Shown here piece by piece: positions 6,674 to 11,291 of a stretch of DNA of 11,291 nucleotides. Origin of the DNA: an uncultured Eubacteriales bacterium (GTDB lineage: Bacteria > Bacillota > Clostridia > Oscillospirales > CAG-272). The stretch's first letter is position 1, and each line of letters begins with the position of its first letter. Under the pieces are notes generated by a model, which saw only the letters and a list, made by a program, of their open reading frames with translations, made no database searches and was not told the DNA's origin. The position numbers were made by a program, and so were the translations under genes. The stretch covers positions 1-11,291 of the forward strand of contig CAKSJC010000036.1 of the NCBI GenBank assembly GCA_934462885.1, given 5' to 3'.

Positions 6674-6925
6674 AACTTGCATTTGCAATATCCGCGGTAC
6701 CACTCAAATTGTATGTAAACACATACCTCTTTATCGGACTCAATCAAGTCCTGCGCTTTTACGCAGCGCTCCGCGGGGAATCATTACTCGGCAAAAACTG
6801 CTTTTCCTTTCCCGACTCGGAAGTGATTGGAAACAAGTACAAACGCGCCCGCATTCCACCGCCGCAGGCTCTCTTTGGCGTTTTCTATAACTGTTCCCCT
6901 CTTCGTCACAGTCTTTTATTCGATT
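6646..6925 (-). promoter_or_regulatory. T-box riboswitch leader of the acyl-CoA synthetase fusion
   Basis: Stem I spans 6814-6913. Its base is GACU/AGUC, then GAAG (6901-6904) with CUUC (6820-6823), a specifier loop, AAACGC/GCGUUU, an AAAGAGA bulge, and an apical GCCUGC/GCGGGC stem with loop GGCGGUGGAAU, a canonical T-box apical loop. Further hairpins follow: CUGCG/CGCAG, GGACU/AGUCC and GUAUGU/ACAUAC. The T-box GAGTGGTACCGCGGA is at 6691-6705. Its UGGU would pair with a tRNA of discriminator A. UUUGAG (6703-6708) can pair with CUCAAA (6665-6670), which would break the terminator stem. T-boxes bind a specific uncharged tRNA and then allow readthrough. My best specifier reading is AUC (Ile) at 6825-6827. 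Confidence 0.93.
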
Positions 6926-6931
6926 GATTAA

Positions 6932-6960
6932 AGTATATCACAACTGTTCACTTGTGTCAA
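6932..6960 (-). promoter_or_regulatory. Sigma-A promoter of the T-box/acyl-CoA synthetase unit
   Basis: A consensus TTGACA (6955-6960) is spaced exactly 17 bp from TATACT (6932-6937) on the minus strand. The predicted start is near 6925, about 12 nt before Stem I. Bases 6961-7100, between this and the divergent mannosidase promoter, are AT-rich and show nothing else I can support. Confidence 0.85.
6939..6956. repeat. Inverted repeat inside the promoter spacer, candidate operator
   Basis: CACAA (6939-6943) and TTGTG (6952-6956) form an inverted repeat with an 8 bp spacer, lying between and partly over the -35 and -10 boxes of the fusion gene's promoter. A dimeric HTH protein bound here would block RNA polymerase. 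The arms are only 5 bp, so chance is possible. Confidence 0.35.
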
Positions 6961-7100
6961 CAATTATTCATCAGCCATTTCAACAAATATTTTTTATTTT
7001 TCTGACATTAAGTGTGCAAAATATCAATGCTTTTTCAAACTTTATTCTCCGCCGCTTTTCTTTATATATTTTTTTGCAAAGCTTAAAAAATGTAAAAACA

Positions 7101-7129
7101 TTGAAAAAAAATGTAAGGTATGATATACT
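7101..7129 (+). promoter_or_regulatory. Sigma-A promoter of the alpha-mannosidase operon
   Basis: TTGAAA (7101-7106) is followed by 17 bp and TATACT (7124-7129), with TG one base before the -10 box (extended -10). The predicted start is near 7136, about 27 nt before ATG 7163. Confidence 0.82.
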
Positions 7130-7135
7130 ATCATA
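7119..7135. repeat. 17 bp palindrome over the mannosidase -10 box, candidate operator
   Basis: TATGATA-TAC-TATCATA is a perfect inverted repeat with 7 bp arms and a 3 bp centre. It covers the whole -10 hexamer and reaches the predicted start site. Sugar-responsive repressors often bind such sites, but no regulator gene for it is in the window, and part of the symmetry comes from the -10 sequence itself. Confidence 0.45.
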
Positions 7136-7162
7136 TAATTGAAAATATTTACGGAGGGTTTT

Positions 7163-10100
7163 ATGGTCGCAAATAAATACAGTGAAAAAACATATACAAA
7201 ATACGAAAATGTCATCAAGACAATTTCACGTCTGATTTTTCGTGAGATAACTGTTCCCGAAAAGGTATACATGTTAGAAACCACAAAACATTTACGTATT
7301 CCTCCGTCGAAGGAAAATATGACGGAAATCGTTCCGGGAACCGCTTGGGGCTCTGAATACTCTAATATGTGGCTGAAATGTGAGATAACAGTTCCCGCAT
7401 GTGCCGAAGGCGAAGTGCTTTGCGCTGTTCCAAACGCTAACGCAGTTGAGATCCTCTGTTTCAAAAACGGAAAACCTGCGGGTATTATCAACTCGAAAAA
7501 TCAGTTTATCGGCGGAGATCATTCCGTAATGTTTGTGTCTCCGTGTGCTCATGCCGGAGAAAATATCGAACTTGATTTTGAGTGTTATGCGGGTCACAAG
7601 GCTTTCGGTGAAGCTCCTATGGCTCAATATGACGATGATATTCCGGTCGGAGATGTTCGTCATGTATATGAAGATTTAAGGATACTTCTTTTGGACAAAA
7701 CTATTCGGGATTTTGTTTTTGATATATCGGTTCTTCTTCAGCTTGCTCGTCTTCCCGAGGACAATTTTATCTCTATGAAAGCGCATGAAGCGCTTATGGA
7801 CGCCTTTCCCTATCTTCTCCAAGACGTGAAAACAGCTTCTCTTGAAGAAATTCGCGAATCATGCAGAAAAGTATCTGAAATTGCGGCTCCGGCGCTAAAA
7901 AAAGACAGAGCAGATGTCTCACGAGGCAGACTCAAGATAATCGGTCACTCGCATATGGACACAGCTTGGCTTTGGCCTGTATCGGAAACTGTCCGCAAGT
8001 GCGCGCGCACCTATTCTCAGGCACTCACTCTCATGGATATGTATCCGGAATATACTTTTACTCAGTCTTCTATACTTCACCTTGACTGGATGAAAACGTA
8101 TTACCCGGACATATTCGAAAAGATAAAAGAACGCGTTGCCGAAGGACGTTACGAGATCAACGGCGGTGTTTGGGTGGAGTGCGACTGCAACATAACAAGC
8201 GGCGAATCTATGATACGTCAGTTCCTATACGGTCAGCGTTATGTTGAAAAAAATCTCGGATTTAAAATGGATTCTTTCTGGCTTCCCGACACGTTCGGAT
8301 ACAATGCAGCTATTCCTCAGATCATGCTCGGCTGCGGAGTTAAGTATTTCTATACAACAAAGATCGGTTGGAACGACATGAACTCGTTCCCGATCGATAC
8401 TTTCAGGTGGAGAGGGCTTGACGGATCGGAAGTTATTACTCACTTTAACGCTACTCATCTTATGCCTGACGTCAACACGCTTTTCGGATACCGCGACTAT
8501 ATAAAAGACAAGCACTCGACGGACACAAAACTTATCGCTTACGGTTTCGGAGACGGCGGAGGAGGTCCGACCTACGGTATGCTCGAATTATTACGTCGTG
8601 AAACCGATCTTCCGGGTATGCCGGAAATAAAGCCTGCTACTCAGAGCAGTTTCATGCATGAACTTGAGCTGCGGCGTGACAAACTCCCGTTGTTTGAGGG
8701 AGAGCTTTATCTTGAATTTCATCGCGGAACTCTCACGCAAATGCATGAGGTTAAGAAAAACAACAGAACGGCTGAAGTCGCCCTTCACAATATGGAGTTA
8801 CTAAACGTACTTTGTGATGAAAAGATAAACGAAAAGCATGATGAGTTTTATAAAATACTTTTGAAAAATCAGTTCCATGATATTCTTCCCGGAACATCTA
8901 TTACGAAAGTTTATGAAACTGCTATTCCCGAAATGAGAAAGCTTATCGACAATGTTAACGCAGAAACGGATGCTTATGCCGACAAACTCACAACAGCAAA
9001 CAACGGCAAGATTTCGATATTCAATCCCCTCTCATTCGCTCGAAATGATATTGTTACTCTTAGCGGAGAAATTCATCTCGATAACAAAACCTCACAAACA
9101 TACACCGACATAGACGGGAATGTTAAAACTGACATAAAAGTTCACATTCCGGCAATGTCGGCGGAAGTTTTAACAAAAGCTGAACCGATATCGCAGCCCT
9201 CTCGCTTTACCGCAAATGGCAATTCTCTCATAACCCCGTTTTACAAAGTAGAATTTGATGAAAACGGATATATCTCTTATCTGTATGATATTCATCGCAG
9301 ACGTCAGATAAACCGCGAGGGTTCGTATTCTCTCGGTACTCTTTGGTTCGGAGAGGACTTCCCTACTCTGTTCGACAACTGGGAAATTGAATACGACGCA
9401 TTCCACAAGCTTCATCCCGTTTGTGATTTAATTTCCCGCGAGGTAGTTTCCGACGGCGCGATAGAATACCGCATCCGTACAAAATACAAGTTCGGCAGAA
9501 AATCTTCGATAACATTAGACACCGTATTCTATGCAGGCTGCCGACGTATAGACTTTACGGCAAAGGTTGACTGGAATGAACGTCATTCTCTCTTAAAAGC
9601 CGGATTTGACGTGAATATTCATTCTGCTTTTGTAAAAAATGAGATTCAGTTTGGTCATGTCGAACGTCCTACCACAAGAAATAATTCTCTCGAAGAAGCC
9701 AAATTCGAAGTATGCAATCACAAGTGGTCCGACTTATCTGAGTCCCGTTACGGAATTGCGATACTTAACAACTGTAAATACGGTATTTCAGTCGAAGGAA
9801 GCAACATGATGCTGACACTTCATCGCGGAGGATGCCGTCCAGACCCGTATACGGACAACGGAGTCCACTACATGACATACTCGCTGCTTCCGCACGAAAA
9901 TGCATTCTCGGCGGAAAATGTCGTCTACCCGGCTTATGAGCTTAACTATCCCGCAATAGTTAAATCCGGAGAAATGTCAGCTGAAAAACTATTTGAAACA
10001 GATGCTCCAAACATAATCTGCGAGGCTGTTAAAAACTCGGAAGATACTGACGGAACATACGTTTTAAGACTATATGAATGTGAAAGAAACGCCACAAACT

Positions 10101-10264
10101 GCATTCTTAACTTATACGGTGCCGAACGCGCTTGGGAGGCAAATATGCTTGAGGAAAAGACAGAAGAACTTGAAATTAACCACAGAAAAGTCGAACTCAA
10201 ATTCCGTCCGTTTGAAATAAAAACTATCATTGTTGAAAAACAAAAAGATCAGGAAAAGGATTAA
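7163..10264 (+). CDS. Alpha-mannosidase, glycoside hydrolase family 38
   Basis: A 1033-residue GH38 enzyme, which releases alpha-linked mannose with retention of configuration using one bound zinc. An N-terminal beta-rich domain (about 1-250) precedes the catalytic barrel. The barrel opens with IGHSHMDTAWLWPVSET (260-276), in which H264 and D266 fit the zinc ligands. It continues with FWLPDTFGYNAAIPQIM (372-388), in which D376 fits the nucleophile. A helical middle segment (about 515-620) and C-terminal beta domains follow, to the typical end RPFEIKTIIVE. Length and lack of a signal peptide match the cytosolic Ams1/MAN2C1-like branch, so it probably acts on imported manno-oligosaccharides. 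The exact linkage is unknown. The start is ATG 7163 with GGAGG at 7153-7157. An in-frame TTG 24 nt upstream is rejected because it precedes the RBS. First gene of a two-gene unit with bcp. Confidence 0.95.
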   Translation: MVANKYSEKTYTKYENVIKTISRLIFREITVPEKVYMLETTKHLRIPPSKENMTEIVPGTAWGSEYSNMWLKCEITVPACAEGEVLCAVPNANAVEILCFKNGKPAGIINSKNQFIGGDHSVMFVSPCAHAGENIELDFECYAGHKAFGEAPMAQYDDDIPVGDVRHVYEDLRILLLDKTIRDFVFDISVLLQLARLPEDNFISMKAHEALMDAFPYLLQDVKTASLEEIRESCRKVSEIAAPALKKDRADVSRGRLKIIGHSHMDTAWLWPVSETVRKCARTYSQALTLMDMYPEYTFTQSSILHLDWMKTYYPDIFEKIKERVAEGRYEINGGVWVECDCNITSGESMIRQFLYGQRYVEKNLGFKMDSFWLPDTFGYNAAIPQIMLGCGVKYFYTTKIGWNDMNSFPIDTFRWRGLDGSEVITHFNATHLMPDVNTLFGYRDYIKDKHSTDTKLIAYGFGDGGGGPTYGMLELLRRETDLPGMPEIKPATQSSFMHELELRRDKLPLFEGELYLEFHRGTLTQMHEVKKNNRTAEVALHNMELLNVLCDEKINEKHDEFYKILLKNQFHDILPGTSITKVYETAIPEMRKLIDNVNAETDAYADKLTTANNGKISIFNPLSFARNDIVTLSGEIHLDNKTSQTYTDIDGNVKTDIKVHIPAMSAEVLTKAEPISQPSRFTANGNSLITPFYKVEFDENGYISYLYDIHRRRQINREGSYSLGTLWFGEDFPTLFDNWEIEYDAFHKLHPVCDLISREVVSDGAIEYRIRTKYKFGRKSSITLDTVFYAGCRRIDFTAKVDWNERHSLLKAGFDVNIHSAFVKNEIQFGHVERPTTRNNSLEEAKFEVCNHKWSDLSESRYGIAILNNCKYGISVEGSNMMLTLHRGGCRPDPYTDNGVHYMTYSLLPHENAFSAENVVYPAYELNYPAIVKSGEMSAEKLFETDAPNIICEAVKNSEDTDGTYVLRLYECERNATNCILNLYGAERAWEANMLEEKTEELEINHRKVELKFRPFEIKTIIVEKQKDQEKD

Positions 10265-10267
10265 TCT

Positions 10268-10726
10268 ATGATTGAAAAAGGTATTAAAGCTCCGGATTTT
10301 ACATTATTTGACAAAGATGCAAAAAGCGTTTCTCTCTCAGATTTTATAGGTAAAAAGGTAGTTCTTTACTTTTATCCGAAAGATAACACACCCGGCTGTA
10401 CACGGCAAGCGTGTGCTTTTGCCGCATCTTATGACAAGTTTAAAAATAACGGAATAGTGGTAATCGGAATAAGCCGCGACAGCGTTTCATCTCATGTAAA
10501 GTTTGCGGAAAAATATTCTCTTCCGTTTATACTTCTTTCCGATCCGGAACTTACTGCCATATCGGCTTACGGTGTATGGCAGGAGAAAAAGCTATACGGC
10601 AAAGTCTCAATGGGCGTAGTCCGCTCCACATTCATTATAGATGAAAAAGGCTTTATTGAAAATGTCATGAAAAAAGTAAAACCGGACACGAACGCTTCCG
10701 ATATTATTGAGTACCTCGGACTGTGA
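10268..10726 (+). CDS. bcp: Thiol peroxidase, Bcp/PrxQ-type peroxiredoxin
   Basis: A 152-residue cytosolic peroxiredoxin that reduces hydrogen peroxide and organic hydroperoxides with thioredoxin-like donors. It is a single AhpC/TSA thioredoxin fold. The active-site stretch YPKDNTPGCTRQAC has the peroxidatic cysteine C44 and a second cysteine C49, the same spacing as the C45/C50 pair of E. coli Bcp. The N-terminal GIKAPDFTL and the late VVRSTFIIDEKGFI are also family-typical. ATG 10268 follows the mannosidase stop by 3 nt. Its RBS AAAGGA (10255-10260) lies inside the mannosidase gene, so the two are cotranscribed and probably coupled. A small CCGTC/GACGG hairpin follows the stop, then the bidirectional terminator. 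Confidence 0.96.
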   Translation: MIEKGIKAPDFTLFDKDAKSVSLSDFIGKKVVLYFYPKDNTPGCTRQACAFAASYDKFKNNGIVVIGISRDSVSSHVKFAEKYSLPFILLSDPELTAISAYGVWQEKKLYGKVSMGVVRSTFIIDEKGFIENVMKKVKPDTNASDIIEYLGL

Positions 10727-10757
10727 CCGTCGCAGACGGCATATTCAAACCAAACAT

Positions 10758-10843
10758 AAAAAAACGCTTAAAATGAAATGACACCTCAAAGCAGTCTGAT
10801 AAATCAGAGTCTTTGAGGTGTCATTTCATTTTAAGCGGTTTTT
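10758..10843. terminator. Bidirectional terminator with a 27 bp perfect stem
   Basis: Bases 10765-10791 and 10811-10837 are perfect reverse complements over 27 bp. An inner TCTGAT/ATCAGA pairing lies within the 19 nt loop. Seven A precede the stem (10758-10764) and five T follow it (10839-10843), so it can stop transcription from both sides: bcp on the plus strand and the MATE gene on the minus strand. The MATE stop codon overlaps its right edge. Confidence 0.93.
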
Positions 10844-11291
10844 ATTTCATTTTTTTTAGTACCGATATACCAATCGGTAAAGATATAGAAAGCGCGAGAA
10901 TATCCGCCGCCATCTGTGAAAGTTGAAGTCCCAAAACGGGAGAAGCTCCGAAAGCTTTTGTTATAAGCGGGAGCAAAAAAACTGACGGTACAAATGTTAA
11001 TCCCTGTCTTGCCATCGCAACTATGGTAGCTCGCGCGGTTAAACCAATATTCTGAAGCATCATATTACATAATATTACCCAGGACATAAGAGGAAACACA
11101 ATAAGCTGGCTTCTAAATGTAAGAACAGCTATTCTCGCCGATTCGGCTGAGCTGCCCGCCACAAAAGACGTGATGGGTTCGGCAAACAAAAAACCAAAAA
11201 CTGAAATAACTATAAGAATTGCCGTTGAAACTTTAAGGCAAAACATATACGCTCTTTTAACCCTGTCGTATTTTTTCGCTCCGTAGTTAAA
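10842..11291 (-). CDS. MATE-family efflux transporter, C-terminal part
   Basis: The last 149 codons of a MATE (multi antimicrobial extrusion, NorM/DinF-like) transporter. These are 12-helix membrane proteins that export drugs or metabolites in exchange for Na+ or H+. The visible part begins FNYGAKKYDRVKRAY, the conserved cytoplasmic loop before the next helix. About four hydrophobic segments follow (near window residues 18-38, 58-80, 97-113 and 120-142), and it ends in a short basic tail, ISVLKKMK. An internal ATG at 11246 is not the real start: the frame stays open to the window edge with family-like sequence. A full MATE protein has about 450 residues, so roughly two thirds is missing. The substrate cannot be judged. 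Convergent with bcp. Confidence 0.9.
   Translation of the reverse strand, partial: FNYGAKKYDRVKRAYMFCLKVSTAILIVISVFGFLFAEPITSFVAGSSAESARIAVLTFRSQLIVFPLMSWVILCNMMLQNIGLTARATIVAMARQGLTFVPSVFLLPLITKAFGASPVLGLQLSQMAADILALSISLPIGISVLKKMK

Noticed and set aside
6620..6703. Longer start for the HTH-cupin-synthetase gene
   Set aside because: The extra codons come from the T-box antiterminator and terminator. ATG 6619 has a strong AGGAGGAG in front and begins at the usual HTH N-terminus.
6666..6927. Two overlapping plus-strand open frames of about 72-74 codons
   Set aside because: They lie wholly within the antisense of the T-box leader, whose RNA structure explains the sequence. No RBS.
7042..7491. 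149-codon minus-strand open frame across the mannosidase promoter and 5' end
   Set aside because: No RBS or family resemblance. It is antisense to the well-supported N-terminal part of the mannosidase and overlaps its promoter.

Overview
The window looks like chromosomal DNA of an anaerobic, low-to-moderate GC Firmicute, most likely a gut or rumen member of the Clostridia. The reasons are the gene order ylxM-ffh-rpsP-khpA, strong AGGAGG-type ribosome binding sites, near-consensus sigma-A promoters with 17 bp spacers, a T-box leader, and the family types of the proteins. I see no insertion sequence, phage gene or CRISPR array. I cannot name the genus from the sequence.

Layout. Bases 1-77 are a tRNA-Arg(CCT) on the minus strand with its own promoter. 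A divergent promoter at 258-286 starts the plus-strand operon ylxM-ffh-rpsP-khpA (319-2610): signal recognition particle GTPase and its small HTH partner, ribosomal protein S16, and the KH RNA-binding protein KhpA. The operon ends at a strong terminator directly after khpA, without the rimM-trmD-rplS genes that often follow. Three minus-strand genes come next: a stand-alone two-CBS-domain protein resembling the c-di-AMP receptors DarB/CbpB (2726-3157), a MscS-type mechanosensitive channel (3353-4168), and a 761-residue fusion of XRE helix-turn-helix, cupin and AMP-forming acyl-CoA synthetase (4334-6619). After a divergent intergenic region, a plus-strand pair encodes a GH38 alpha-mannosidase (7163-10264) and a Bcp-type peroxiredoxin (10268-10726). 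The pair meets a MATE-family transporter gene, cut by the window edge, at a shared bidirectional terminator.

The most interesting unit is the fusion gene. It is preceded by a consensus promoter and a complete T-box riboswitch of about 280 nt. The leader has Stem I, a canonical apical loop, the TGGTACC T-box bulge, a UUUGAG/CUCAAA antiterminator pairing and an intrinsic terminator. T-boxes sense uncharged tRNA and usually control aminoacyl-tRNA synthetases or amino-acid supply. Here one controls an acyl-CoA synthetase that carries its own DNA- and ligand-binding domains. My best reading of the specifier is AUC (isoleucine). This suggests, as inference, activation of 2-methylbutyrate or a similar branched acid for isoleucine synthesis by reductive carboxylation.

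Other regulatory structure: a 19 bp palindrome just downstream of the ylxM -10 box, a 17 bp palindrome over the -10 box and predicted start of the mannosidase promoter, an inverted repeat inside the promoter spacer of the fusion gene, and a closed stem-loop leader upstream of the MscS gene that matches no riboswitch class I recognise.
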